Source of the DNA: Tachypleus tridentatus
Taxonomy: Eukaryota > Arthropoda > Merostomata > Xiphosura > Limulidae
NCBI RefSeq assembly: GCF_004210375.1
Contig: NC_134831.1
Span: 4,898,001-4,962,000, forward strand
Direction of reading: 5' to 3'
Length of the DNA: 64,000 bases
Translations under genes and position numbers: made by a program
Shown: positions 33,725 through 44,462 of the stretch, piece after piece
Layout: each line of letters starts with the position of its first letter
How positions within the stretch are numbered: position 1 is the stretch's first letter
Notes under the pieces: generated by a model
The model's input: the letters and a program-made list of their open reading frames with translations, nothing else
What the model was told of the DNA's origin: nothing
The model's database searches: none

Positions 33725-34075
33725 CTCAGGAATATACTTGGCATCACTTTACACATTATTGAAATACATTTAGTATCAATGTGCATATTGTTGTAGTATA
33801 TTTTGTATCTCTTTGTATATTACTCCAACATATTTGGCATCACTTTACACATTGATGCAATATATTTGGTATATTTCATATTGTCGCACTATATATGATA
33901 TCTATTTGCATATCGTTACAATGTATTTGTCAGCACATTACACAATGTTTCTATATACTTGGCATCACTTTACACACACTTTTGAAATATGTTTGGCATC
34001 ACATTACACATTGATGCAATATTTTTGGTATCACATTACACATTGGTGAAATATATTTGGTATATCTTTTCACGC
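33725..34075. repeat. Degenerate minisatellite, unit about 37 bp
   Basis: TTGGCATCACTTTACACATT followed by GATGCAATATAT-type segments recurs about nine times with much drift, for example at about 33,740, 33,834, 33,960 and 33,995. Confidence 0.8.
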
Positions 34076-34082
34076 TGTCGCT

Positions 34083-34360
34083 GGCCCAGCATGGCCAAGC
34101 GTGTTAAGGCGTGCGACTCGTGATCTTAGGGTCGCGGGTTCGCATCCACGTCGCGCCAAACATGCTCGCCATTTCAGCCGTGGGGGCGTTACAATGTAAG
34201 GTCAATCTTACTATTCGTTGGTAAAAGAGTTGCCCAAGAATTGGCGGTGGGTGGTGATGACTAGCTGCCTTCCCTCTAGTCTTACACTGCTAAATTAGGG
34301 ACAGCTAGCACAGATAGCCCTCGAATAGCTTTGTGCGAAATTCCAAAACAAACAAACACT
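34083..34360 (+). mobile_element. SINE-T, full length, beside the minisatellite
   Basis: TGGCCCAGCATGGCCAAGCG head. Box B is GGGTTCGCATCCACG and the tail is GCGAAATTCCAAAACAAACA. CTTTTCACG occurs shortly before the head and directly after the tail, a possible target duplication at the end of the array. Confidence 0.93.
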
Positions 34361-34944
34361 TTTCACGTTATTGGAAGACGAGCTCAACACTACGAATTAG
34401 TAATCATGAAATAACATGTTTCATGTTAACATGAAATCTTGTAAGACTTCCAAAGTTTGTATTGGTAGGTGAATTGCGTATTAGTTTATTTTCGAGTAGA
34501 AGGAGGATATTATTATTACAACATATTATTGTTCATGTATGCTAAATTTGACTGTTTTTTCGTTGGGTTTTCGAAGGCAGCCAGCCATTTAACATCACTC
34601 ATCCCCAACTATACCTTTAACAACAAATAGCTGTTGAAAACGCTAGCGTGCTTGACGAAGGGTTTTGATCACGTGACCTAAAGTAACAAATTTAATTAAA
34701 TAACTATATTGCATTATTTTTATAATGATTAAAATCCATTGTTTTGCCAGATGAGGACTAACTGTGGTGTTAACGATAAGTTAGACCCTAATTCCAATTA
34801 AATGTCATGACACTGAGACAACGTAGGAATGTTTGGTTAACCCTAACAATACAAAATAATCATTGTAATAAAATATAAGGCAATGATAGAGTAAAAATAA
34901 AAAAAAAATTCACATATTAAACATTTCAACCAACACTGTTTATG

Positions 34945-35186
34945 GTTTGTTTTGTTTTGGATTTCGCGCATAAGTAAACGAGAGCTATCTGCGCTAGCTG
35001 TCACTAATTTTGCAGTACAAGATTTGAGGGAAGGCAGCTAGTTATCACCATCCTCCGCCAATTTTTGGGCTATTTTTGTACCAATGAATAGTGGGATTGA
35101 CCGTAACATTATAACGTCCCCACGGCTGAAAGGGCGAGCATGTTTGGTATGACGGGGGATACGAACCCGCGACCCTCAGGCTACTA
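34945..35186 (-). mobile_element. SINE-T, truncated at the head
   Basis: Reverse-oriented from TTTTGGATTTCGCGCATAAG to ACGAACCCGCGACCCTCAGG. The first 45 or so bases of the tRNA head are missing. Confidence 0.88.
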
Positions 35187-35289
35187 CTGTTAATCGAAAT
35201 ATATTAAAGAAAGATTGGAATATATACTTAAGAAGAATGGTGGCTTGCTTGATGCAACATCATACTCCTTGCTGTGTTTGAAACGCCAT

Positions 35290-35397
35290 TTGTACGTGTA
35301 AAAACTTGAATACATTTGTACATCTAAGAACTTGAATACATTTGTACATCTAAAAAATTGAATACATTTGTACGTGTAAGAACTTGAATACATTTGA
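35290..35397. repeat. 26-bp minisatellite, 4 copies
   Basis: AACTTGAATACATTTGTAC recurs at a 26-base step (TTGAA at 35,306, 35,332, 35,358 and 35,384). Confidence 0.9.
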
Positions 35398-35555
35398 GAA
35401 ACGTAATGATGGGATAACACCAAAACATCTTAAAATTAATTTATATACGGATATTAAAAAAACACAACAAAACTGTATACCTTTCATAAACATATATATC
35501 AGGAAAAACTCGTGAAAATTTTGAAAGTATGAGAAACAAAATAGGGTGTTGCACT

Positions 35556-36639
35556 TAACCCTGGTATTTTGCGGTATTTCGGTCTTTCATTACGGTTGTG
35601 AATAAACTGTTAGAGACGTTTAGCAATCCACTACAACTATTTATCTGCCTTTCTTTCGGCTGAAAGCCTAGTAGTAGTTGTTAGTATCAGCCAGAATCAA
35701 TTTGCAGCTGCCACGTGCCATAAGTAGATAGTGAGAGTTCTAAATGGGTTGGGAAACACAGCGATGAAGAAAGATTTAAAGCAGGAACATTTCAGTTAAT
35801 GTTCAAACATATTCTGATTCACTTCCAAGTCCTTAAGTTAAAGCAAAGCATCAAATTATTTTTCTGAATCAAAATCACCATTAATCTTGCGGTTGAAAGA
35901 AAATTCTATTCCCACTCCTGGCTAAAAGAGCGTGTTACGGTAAGTTTCATCTTACAGCGCCATCTCATAATCAAAAGAAAAAAAGTATGTTGAAAATAAT
36001 AAAGTAAAGTAAATATTTCTAGTTGCTGTTTTCTCCTTTTTCAAATACAGAATATTTTCTATACACTTTGATAATATTTGTTGTTGTTGTTGTTTCAAAT
36101 AAGAATCGTGACCTTATTTTTTGCTTATGTTTTGTAAGATCTAAAAATATAATTTTTTAAAGCTGTTTACAACTTGAAAGTATGTGAAAGGGGAACTTCC
36201 TGGTTTTCATTTTTCATTTCTGTTTTATACTAAGAAAAGTTTGTTAGGCATTATTTAAGATAAATAAATAAACTATACATTCTGAGTAAAATGAAAGACG
36301 AAACGTTGATAAGAATAATATCTATTATCTGAAGTTAGACGTTTTTTTACTTATTTAGATTCGGCAAGACCAGGTAGGTTCAGGCGTTCGATTCGTAATC
36401 TGAGGGTTGCGGGTTCGATTCCCCGTCGCACCAAACATGCTCGCCTTTTCAGGCGTGGGGGCGTTATAATGTTACGATCAATCCCACTCTTCGGTGATAA
36501 AAGAGTAGCCCAAGAGCTGGCGGTGGATGATGATGACTAGCTGCCTCCCCTCTAGTTTTACACTGCTAAATTATGGACGGCTAGCGCAGATAGCCCTCGT
36601 GTAGCTTTGCGCGAAATTCAAAACAAAACCAAAACCTTT
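35556..36639 (+). repeat. Left arm of a 1-kb inverted duplication in gene A intron 3
   Basis: From TAACCCTGG at 35,556 to AAAACCTTT at 36,639 the sequence is the near-exact reverse complement of 45,688-46,692. Shared landmarks include CAGCTGCCACGTGCCATAAG, CCCACTCCTGG and a (GTT)n run. The arm includes a whole SINE-T at its right end. By eye, non-SINE identity is well above 90 percent. Exon 3 of gene A lies between the two arms. Confidence 0.95.
36360..36630 (+). mobile_element. SINE-T inside the left arm
   Basis: A diverged head (TTCGGCAAGACCAGGTAGG), box B GGGTTCGATTCCCCG, a complete central domain and tail GCGCGAAATTCAAAACAAAA. The matching copy in the right arm is at 45,700-45,907 and has lost about 60 central bases. 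Confidence 0.92.
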
Positions 36640-37087
36640 ACTTATGTATTCGAATCCCACAGACTCGTTTCAATTTTACTGCTTCATAAGTAGCTCTGGA
36701 TTTGTTATAAGTACTTTAAAATTAAATAAGATAATATACAGGTTCTTGTAAGAACGTTTTCTCCTAAGTATTCAAAGTTATAAATACAATAATTGCATTT
36801 TAGGATTAGGCCTAAAGTTGAATTTTTAAAACCAAGTAGGGAGCAAAATAAGTAACGATATACTTATAATAGACAGTTTATAAAATAAAGTATAAATTTT
36901 ATTTGATTGTAAAGTATGAGTCAACAAGCGGTGTTAAAATAACAACAAACGTTAACAGTTTTCCATTTACTTCAGACCCTACATAAACAAATCTAGCAGT
37001 TTTGCGTTCGAGCATTTACTTATACTTATTTTAGTCAAAAAAAAAAAAAAAAAGTAAAAACAGCAAAATAATGCTATGCCGATATTT
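36640..37087. other. Intronic spacer
   Basis: AT-rich, with an A run at 37,038-37,053. No repeat or coding sequence recognised. Confidence 0.45.
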
Positions 37088-37155
37088 TTAAGGCTGAAAG
37101 GGTGTTATAGTGTCACTATCAATTCCATTTTTCGTTGAGCATAAGAGGCTTAAAA
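37088..37155 (+). mobile_element. SINE-T central fragment
   Basis: GGCTGAAAGGGTGTTATAGTG, then CAATTCCATTTTTCGTTGAG. Only the start of the central domain remains. Confidence 0.6.
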
Positions 37156-37327
37156 AAAGTATTACTTTCTGTTACTTCTAAAACAATCACTTTATTTAGA
37201 GACATGTTAAATATGTGAACATTGATCAGAAAGTAATTTAACATTATTAATATTATACGAGTTTTATTAATAGAAAAATACAATATTTTTATTTCACCAG
37301 GAAAACTAACGTTGAAAATTTGTTTCT

Positions 37328-37412
37328 TTCAGAGCAAACCCACATTGCGCAATCTTCCATGTCATCCAAGGTTTTAGAATTGTAAATATATAAAGTTACC
37401 GTTGTTCCATTT
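37328..37412 (-). mobile_element. SINE-Vb fragment
   Basis: Reverse-oriented: AGAGCAAACCCACATTGCGC, then GGTTTTAGAATTGTAAATAT and GTTACCGTTGTTCC. Confidence 0.55.
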
Positions 37413-37459
37413 GATACAATAACAATTGTTACGATGTTTACGCCTTATAGTTCTTTAGG

Positions 37460-37707
37460 GTTTGGTTTGTCATAAATTTCGCGCAAAACTACTCGAGAGC
37501 TATTTGCGTTACCCGTCCCTAACTTAGCAGTGTAAGACTAGATGAAAAGCAGCTAGTCATCACCATCCACCGCCAGCTTTTGGGCTACTCTTTTTCCACC
37601 GAATAGTGGGATTGACCGTAATGTTATAACTTCCCTACGGTTGAAAGGGCGAGTATGTTTGGTGTTATGGGGATTCGAACCTTAACAACCTGGTCATGCC
37701 GGGCCTA
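37460..37707 (-). mobile_element. SINE-T, near full length
   Basis: Reverse-oriented from TTTGGTTTGTCATAAATTTC to GGTCATGCCGGGCC. About 28 bases of the anticodon region are missing. Confidence 0.9.
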
Positions 37708-38459
37708 ATTCTTAAGGGAACTTGAGAACTAAATTTGTGATACAACAAACTGTAAAGTGTTATTCCTTTTATGACTTTGTAGAGAATGCTTTCACGCTCC
37801 ATTTTAGGTAATGCTCAACAATATACATTGTCACTTAGGAACAAAACTATGATTTGATTGTTCTTAGGTCAACTACGGTGTTTAAATATGCATGTTGAAT
37901 TGTTGGAAAGCTTTGTTTTTTTACAGTCTATTGTTGTTTTTCATACCTTCGATGAATAAGAACAAAATAGTTTAAATAGGAAGTTCTATGATACGAAGTT
38001 GTAGCCAAAAGATAAATAACACTTACCAAGTATTGTTTCAGCTAAGCCTCACGTTAAGGTTATGTGTTAAATTATAATATAAATATATAGAGTTATTGTA
38101 TATAACGGTTGAAATGGTGAATAAATATAAATTAATAAATATTCTTTTGGAATTTTAACACATATATTAACTATTTGGCCTTAAAACATAAAGCAAGATG
38201 AATCTTTATTATTACTAGAATAATTTTTGTTCTTTGTATGGTTGAAAGAATTGATAGTATGTGTTTGTGTTTAAAAGATTTTAAGTGTTCAAAAAACTAT
38301 TTTAATACATATATTATCTAATACTTTACCTTAAAACATAAAATAATCGTTTATCACTACGAAATGCATTTTATCATTTTTATAGTCGAAGGCGTTTAAA
38401 GTTCGTGTCGGAATGTCCATACTATGTTTTCTATTTCCTTACCTTGACTAAGAACACTA
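37708..38459. other. Intronic spacer
   Basis: ACTATTTGGCCTTAAAACAT and a similar TACTTTACCTTAAAACATAA lie about 160 bases apart, a possible old duplication. Nothing else recognised. Confidence 0.4.
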
Positions 38460-38545
38460 GAAACTAGGTTTCGATACTTGTGGTGGGCAGAGCACAGATA
38501 CCTCATAGTGTACCTTTGTGCCTACCTTCAAATAAAACCTAACCT
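38460..38545 (+). mobile_element. SINE-Va, 5'-truncated
   Basis: AACTAGGTTTCGATACTTGT (box B), GGGCAGAGCACAGATACC (module), then a decayed tail. Confidence 0.72.
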
Positions 38546-39357
38546 AAAATAAAGTGAGAAGGCTAAAACGTGTTGTTATTTAAGAATTTTTTCAGAATGC
38601 ACCTATACATTTGTTCTTAACAACATTTCATGTTTCTGTGTAGTTCTTACTAATAATGTGGTGATTAAATAATTTCTTCGATATTAATGAAATAAGTGAA
38701 AAGTAGGTGGATTCTGAAAGTACAGACAACTTTGTTTTCATTAAATTATTTAATTTTCGTTAATAACTCAGTAATTATTATCTGCCATCTTTGACGGGCA
38801 TTTGTACAGGTATTCATATCACACGATATTTGTGTTCTAATTCTTGAAAACCCTTAAGGGACTAGATTTAAAATATAATATTTAGAACTGTAACAAAGGT
38901 AATACTGAGGTATTATGGTAAAAGTAACTATTATTGCTGTCCCAGTGGAACATAAATATATCAAACTATTTTTTTTTTAGAAACTAAAACAATATAAAAG
39001 TAGTGTAAACGTAAACAATGTTGAATTTTACGATAATTTCTTTGTACAGTAAACTCGACTTTTTTGGCGGTTTGGAAATTACCGACTGTTTTTATGGAAG
39101 TTTGCAGTGAGTAACTTTATTTCATTTTTTATTTGTCACAAAAACAACTCAAAGTAAAGAACCGACCAATAACATTAAGAGAAATTACCTGTTTTTAAAT
39201 TAGATAATCCAATGAGTACAATTGTCGGATTAATTGTAATGTTAAACGTATTTTTGATTCATTTATTTTGTGTGACTCGAATGTTTCTGGACAGTACAAC
39301 CGTCAAAAACCATGTCTTTACAAGAAATTTAAAAATCCAATGGTTGTATAACCTGTC

Positions 39358-39485
39358 AGCAGGTCCCAAGCTGGTACAGCCGTAAGTCCACGGAGTTACA
39401 ACGCTAAAATCAGGGGTTCGATTCCCCTAGGTGGACTCAGCGGATAGCCCGATGTGGCTTTACTACAAGAAGACACACATACACA
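39358..39485 (+). mobile_element. SINE-Vb, full length
   Basis: CAGCCGTAAGTCCACGGAGT (head), CAGGGGTTCGATTCCCCTAG (box B), GCGGATAGCCCGATGTGGC (module) and tail AAGAAGACACACATACAC. This is a good reference copy of the family. Confidence 0.9.
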
Positions 39486-39550
39486 GCTACCCCCAGTTCT
39501 ACAATTAAAACTACTTTATGATGACGAGAAATCCAATTAAATAGAAATAT

Positions 39551-39725
39551 ATTCCAAAGACAGCTAGTACGGGTATTAAAACTTTAATTAAAATAACGTA
39601 TAGAACAATGTATCGACCTTCTTAGGTCATCTTCAGGTTAATAATGAATATAAGAAGGTGGAAACATTGTTCTGTACTTTATTTTAATTAAAGTTTTAAT
39701 ACCCATACCAGCCGTCTTGAGAATA
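39551..39725. mobile_element. Palindromic element related to Penelope termini
   Basis: Arms of about 65-70 bases are inverted copies. The left reads CAGCTAGTACGGGTATTAAA and the right ends TAATACCCATACCAGCCGTC. The middle holds CTTCTTAGGTCATCTTCAGG, which parallels CTTCTTCGGTCATCGTCAGG in the left terminus of the element at 12.35 kb. No coding sequence. It is likely a short non-autonomous derivative or a terminal hairpin. Confidence 0.75.
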
Positions 39726-39744
39726 CATTAAAACCATTTTAGTG

Positions 39745-39868
39745 TGGACCCCTAACTGGCACAGCGATATATCTACGGACTTAAAACGCTAGAAATCGAG
39801 TTTTGATGCTCGTGGTAGGAGGAGCATAAGTTGAACATTGTGCAGCTTTTTGATTAATTACAAAAAAA
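39745..39868 (+). mobile_element. SINE-Va, full length
   Basis: CTAACTGGCACAGCGATATA (head), GAGTTTTGATGCTCGTGG (box B), CATTGTGCAGCTTTTTGA (module and tail). Confidence 0.8.
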
Positions 39869-40004
39869 CGACCAAATTTTGCTGTTGTTTCGAACCGAGT
39901 TTTGTAAAATCATTTTGAAAAACCCAACTATTCAACAAATTTAGGATATATTGTCCCTTTTGATTTTCAAACTATGTTTCATAGAACGTTATGCCAGAAG
40001 AATG

Positions 40005-40256
40005 TTTGTTTATTTCAATTTCGCGCAGAGCTACACCAGGGCTATCTGCGCTAACTGTCCCTAATTTAGCAGTGTAAATCATCACCACCCACCGCCAACT
40101 CTTGGGCTACTCTTTTACCAACGAATAGTAGGATTGATTATGACATTATAATGCCCCCACGGCTGAAAGGGCGAGCATCTTTGGTGCGATTAGGATTCGA
40201 ACCCACGGCCCTAAGATTACGAGTCCAATGCCTTAACCCACCTGGCCATGTTGGGC
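40005..40256 (-). mobile_element. SINE-T, short central loss
   Basis: Reverse-oriented from TTTCAATTTCGCGCAGAGC to GGCCATGTTGGGCC. The GACTAGAGGGAAGGCAGCTA segment is missing. Confidence 0.9.
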
Positions 40257-40736
40257 CATGCTAGAAGAACATAAAACTTCATTGCAATAAACGTTTATTT
40301 TTTGCCATTTTACCAGCCAACTTTAATACGCCACATTTGTTTTGCGATGTATACCTAAGTTTTAATAATTTCAGAGCATAAATACATTGAAATTGGGTAT
40401 ACAAATATAATCTATGGGAAAACGTATCGGTTGATATACATAAACGCCTTATCAACCATCTTAACATCCAATCCGTTTCTTTGTGTTTGTACTTTATATC
40501 TAGGGGTTCAAGGTTCCATCCCGTTGTTGTACTTTGGAGCCGCGGATACATTATGAGAATGACGACAGAGTCACACAACTCGTTCTGACAAAAGGTGTCA
40601 GAGAATCTATGTGTAGGTGTTGTTAATTAAATGTTGTTCTTCTAATCTATCAGTTGACAATTTAGTACATGTACCCCTTTTGTGACTTTGTGTATATATT
40701 ATACTTAATACAACTACCGCAGTTATGGTTCTCAAT

Positions 40737-41275
40737 TAGTAATGTGGTAATAGCGTGTTCGAATCCCTGTCACACCGAACATGCTCGCTTTTTCAGCCAC
40801 AGGGTCTTTATAATGTAACATTCAATCCCGCGTTTTGTTAGTAAAGAGTAGCCCAAAAGTTAGAGTTAGGTGGTGTCGATTGACTGTTTGTTGTTTTTTT
40901 AATTTTGCGCAAAACCACACAAGAGCTGTCTGCCCTAGCCGTCCCTAATTTAGCAGTGTTAGACTAGAGGGAAGGCAGCTAGACATTATCATCCATCACC
41001 AACTCTTGTGCTACTCGTTTACCGAGGAATTGTGGAACTGATCGTCATTTTATAACGTCCACACTACTGAAAGGACGAATATGTTTGGTGAGACGGAGAT
41101 TCGAACACGCGACCCTTAGATTACGGGACGAGCGCCCTAATTACCTGGTCATGCCGGAGCTCAGTGTGATGTTGAATAGCATGCCTTCCTTTTAGCTTAT
41201 CACTTCTAAATTAGGAACTGTTAGCGCAGACAGCCTTCTGGTGTCTTAATGCAACATTCAATAAATAAACAAGCT
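40737..41275 (+). mobile_element. Old SINE-T split by a younger reverse SINE-T
   Basis: The first part, 40,737-40,884, holds box B (TGTTCGAATCCCTGTC) and most of the central domain, and lacks the first 40 head bases. The remainder, 41,161-41,275, runs from TAGCATGCCTTCC to TTAGCGCAGACAGCC and a weak tail. Confidence 0.82.
40886..41159 (-). mobile_element. SINE-T nested in SINE-T
   Basis: Reverse-oriented and full length, from TTTTTTTAATTTTGCGCAAA to GGTCATGCCGGAGC. The flanks GTGTCGATTGA and GTGATGTTGA look like a decayed duplication. Confidence 0.85.
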
Positions 41276-41458
41276 ACTAATACTTTGATGAGTTTGTACC
41301 GTATTATTCCATCAGTAAAGGTTTGCAGTTTTCTTTTGATGAAGTTAAAGTTAAATATGCTTTTCTAGTCTTTTTAGAATAAATCACTGACACAAAAATC
41401 GTGTTAATTTTACGTTCCCTTGTACATAAGACCTGTAACAGAAATTATGTTAGCATAC

Positions 41459-41599
41459 CTGATAAGATAAAGGCAACACCTCCAGCGAAAGTTAAAATAC
41501 GTCGTCTTCTGATCACGTGACCACAGAAACAAAACATTTCGCCGGTAAGAAGGGTTATGGAACTCATAAAAATGAAAGTAGCCGCTCTTTTCATGGAAT
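41459..41599 (-). CDS. stg1-like: Stargazin/TARP-like subunit, exon 3 (TM2-TM3)
   Basis: This is a 141-base exon between a TCTTTTCAG acceptor (41,600) and a CAG|GTATGC donor (41,458). Phase 1 at both ends makes it a symmetric exon. It completes a Tyr codon from exon 2 and then encodes SMKRAATFIFMSSITLLTGE (TM2 from about residue 5), MFCFCGHVIRRRRILTF (a short cytoplasmic turn with four Arg) and AGGVAFILS (start of TM3). This is the TM2-loop-TM3 layout of TARPs. Skipping it would keep the frame but delete two membrane passes. It lies in the 9-kb loop between the arms of the inverted duplication. Confidence 0.94.
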
Positions 41600-42429
41600 C
41601 TGAAAAGACAACATTTATTAAGAATTTAATATCTGAGTGCGAAAACTTATTCGAATGTTTTCTGATGATACGAATGACATATGACCATTATTTATCTATC
41701 AAATAAGAAAGTATTGCGACAGCACTTTGTACTTCCAACACATAGCGTTATCGTGAGTCTGTTTTACCACCACAGTCTTTTGTTCTTAAATAATGTGAAA
41801 ACGTTATCGTAAATTTGATTTTTAGAGCCTACCTAAACTTATCAAAATGTTACATTTTATATTTGGGTTTGACAAAACGTTAAGAGATACAAAATTAGCT
41901 CAGGTGGAGACTGTGTTTGAGAATATTATTAAAACTTACAAGATAAAAAACCCAAACGAAACTAATTTTATGAATCATAGTAGCCACAATAACTTAGAAA
42001 AGCATATACCGTACTGAACATTTACTGGTATAACGAATTTCTTAATGTTGTAAATTAAAAACTGAAAATATATATATATTTATTAGATTGTCCCGAATTA
42101 TCATTAAGGGCTCTTACATTATATATTCAGCCATAAGCCTAATATCTCTCAAAATTTGTTCAGCTTAAGATATAGGTTAGTCCTAAGTCCACAAACTAAA
42201 TTGATTATAAACGATGTCTTATCGCTTTTTTCATTTGTTCCCAAAATCTAGACTTAAATATTACAGTTGGGTGACTGTTGATTGCTTCAATTGCGTTTTG
42301 AAATTTGGTGTCATTTTGCAGATATTAAGGTTTACACCTTCTATAGATTTCATGAGTTGTGATTTAGCTGAATATAATAAAAGTAGACTAAAATTTTATG
42401 AGATTTTAAGCAGCTCTTATTAGTAATTT

Positions 42430-42500
42430 TTTTAGCTAAGCCACATTTAGTTATCTGATGTGTCCACCGGGGGAATCGAACCCTGGATATTAACCTTACA
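42430..42500 (-). mobile_element. SINE-Vb fragment
   Basis: Reverse-oriented: TAGCTAAGCCACATTTAGTT, CGGGGGAATCGAACCCTGG. Head lost. Confidence 0.65.
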
Positions 42501-42504
42501 TTGT

Positions 42505-42894
42505 GTGTTTGCTTGTTTTTGAATTTTGAGCAAAGCTACGCGAGGGCTATCTTCGTTAGCCGTCCCTAATTTAGCAGTGTAAGACTAGAGGGAAGGCAGC
42601 TAGTTATCACTACCCATTGCCAACTCTTGGGATACTCTCTTATCAACGAATTGTGGGATTGACCGTCACGATAGTGATGTCGAGAAAACCCACTTGTAGA
42701 AATATATATGCAAATACGGCTCGTTTGGGTTGAATATTTTCTCAACCCAAACGAGCCGTTTTTGCATATATATGACCATCACATTATATCGCCCCAACGG
42801 CTAAAAGGGCGAGCATGTTTGGTGTGAGAGGGATTCGAACCCGTGACCCTCGGATTACGAGTCGAGTGCCTCAACCACCTGGCCATGCCGGGCC
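42505..42894 (-). mobile_element. SINE-T split by a palindromic element
   Basis: Reverse-oriented: tail at 42,511 (TTGCTTGTTTTTGAATTTTG), central domain up to GGGATTGACCGTCAC at 42,669. It continues after the insert at ACATTATATCGCCCC (42,781) to CCATGCCGGGCC. Confidence 0.92.
42661..42782. mobile_element. Foldback element with Penelope-type terminus and 9-bp target duplication
   Basis: The inserted segment (42,670-42,773) is flanked by GACCGTCAC (42,661-42,669) and GACCATCAC (42,774-42,782). It begins GATAGTGATGTCGAGAAAAC, matching the left edge of the Penelope-like element at 12.34 kb. It then forms a 32-base inverted repeat, 42,702-42,733 against 42,742-42,773 (arm core CGGCTCGTTTGGGTTGA), with one mismatch and an 8-base loop. 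The arm matches the CGAGCCGTTTTT end of that element. Confidence 0.85.
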
Positions 42895-42902
42895 TTAACA
42901 CA

Positions 42903-42992
42903 GAATAGTGGGATTCACCGTCACGTTATAACGGCTTCGGAGGTGAAAGGGCGAGCATGTTTGGTATAAGGTGGATTCGAACCAGCGACTCT
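42903..42992 (-). mobile_element. SINE-T head fragment
   Basis: Reverse-oriented: GAATAGTGGGATTCACCGTC, GGCGAGCATGTTTGG-like segment, GGATTCGAACCAGCGACTC. It starts within the central domain and directly follows another SINE-T. Confidence 0.8.
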
Positions 42993-43264
42993 CACAGTGA
43001 ATATTGCAACACCATATTTTTTTCATTCCACAGAAGTTTGTGTATTGGTTGATGACACGCTGGTTGGACGTTTTGTTGTTTTCATTTGTCCTAACATAGC
43101 TCCTTTACGAAAGCAAAATAAACTGCGCCCAGAAAGATAACCAGGGTATGACTAGATAGATCTAAAAGTAGATTTTTAAGCCGAATTTTTCACCGAAATA
43201 TGTGATTCTGAACAGTTATAAAACCATGGATTACCACGTTTGAAACGTTGTTCATACTCCTAGT

Positions 43265-43515
43265 CAGGATTAGAATAGACCTAATACACAAGAAATCCAA
43301 CTTAGTAACAATTATTAACTTTTCTTCAGGACTAGACTAGACTTGACACACGGGAAATCCAACTTACCAACAATTATTAACTTGTTTTCAGGACTAGACT
43401 AAACCTAATACACAGGAAATCCAACTTACTGACAATTGTTAACCTGTTTTCAGGACTATACTAAACTTAATACACAGGAAATCCAACTTACTAACAATTA
43501 TTAACTTGTTTTCAA
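43265..43515. repeat. 62-bp minisatellite, 4 copies
   Basis: CAGGACTAGACT recurs at 43,327, 43,389 and 43,451, after an earlier diverged unit. Each unit has CACAGGAAATCCAACTTAC and CAATTATTAACTTG. Confidence 0.93.
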
Positions 43516-44384
43516 TGGTATACACTGTATGGTAATTAAATTATATGAGTTAAGAGCCACACATTTACAGAGACTCAGCGCTAAGCTAGATAGCTTTTAG
43601 TGCTTGAATTTTGGGTTCGATTCCAGTACAAATTGGCACCTAAGAACAAGTAAACAAGAACGAGTGAAGTTTGATTAAATATTGAAAGACAACGTGCACA
43701 GTTAGTTGCTCATCAAATATTCATCTGATGCTAATATGTCTTATTCAATTCCTTAAGAGAGAACATAATGTTATCTATAACTCTCATATCAAATGTGACT
43801 CTGATTACTTTCATACAGCGTTATTCTATCTACATAAATATAACAGTGTTGTTTGTCCATGTAGTTACTTCACGCGCCGCGGACGGATCTTCACCAGAAT
43901 TATTATGGAGGTTCATTAAGTCCAGTATAGCGTTTTGCAGGTTTTATGAGTATTTTTGCGTATTTTAACAATATTTCACACCCTGTAAATATATCTTCCC
44001 CAAGTTTGGTTTAAGGGTTTATTGGGTCAATGGGAAGAAACATACAAATTTAAGTTTTGCGTTTGACATTTTGGGGTTTTTATGGTCGATTTTTGTTATT
44101 CTTTTGTCTCCTTTTGATGGATTCCAATCATATCTGGCGTGAAGGTTTGTTGAGTCCATGTGGAGACATAAAAGATTTACAGATTTACATTTTGTTATAT
44201 GTATTTTTTACCATATTTCAGCGTTTCTTTATTTTATTTTTTACAATTACAAAAAAGGAGGAAGTTTTCATGTTCTAAGATAATCTTTCATTAATCATGG
44301 ATTTGCATAACTTCCGTCCAAGGAACTCGTGCGCCACCTGGTATTTAATATTTTAATTATTTGCTGCACTGTTTGATTTTCCGC
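43516..44384. other. Intronic spacer
   Basis: A box B-like GGGTTCGATTCCAGTAC near 43,614 may be the remnant of another SINE. Short open frames at 43,728-44,278 have no recognisable feature. Confidence 0.4.
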
Positions 44385-44462
44385 TCAGCAGGAAGCCTGA
44401 AGGATTATAACTCTAAAAATAAGATTTTCATATAAACAGAGCACAGGTATCTTAGTGCGAGG
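44385..44462 (+). mobile_element. Weak SINE-Va remnant
   Basis: GATTATAACTCTAAAAATAAG, then AAACAGAGCACAGGTATC. Low similarity. Confidence 0.4.

Larger units (their letters stand above)
32956..41458 (-). other. Gene A intron 3 (phase 1, 8.5 kb)
   Basis: The donor is CAG|GTATGC at 41,458 and the acceptor is ATTTTAG ending at 32,956. It contains SINEs in both orientations, two minisatellites, a palindromic element and the left arm of a large inverted duplication. No coding sequence was seen inside it. Confidence 0.85.
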
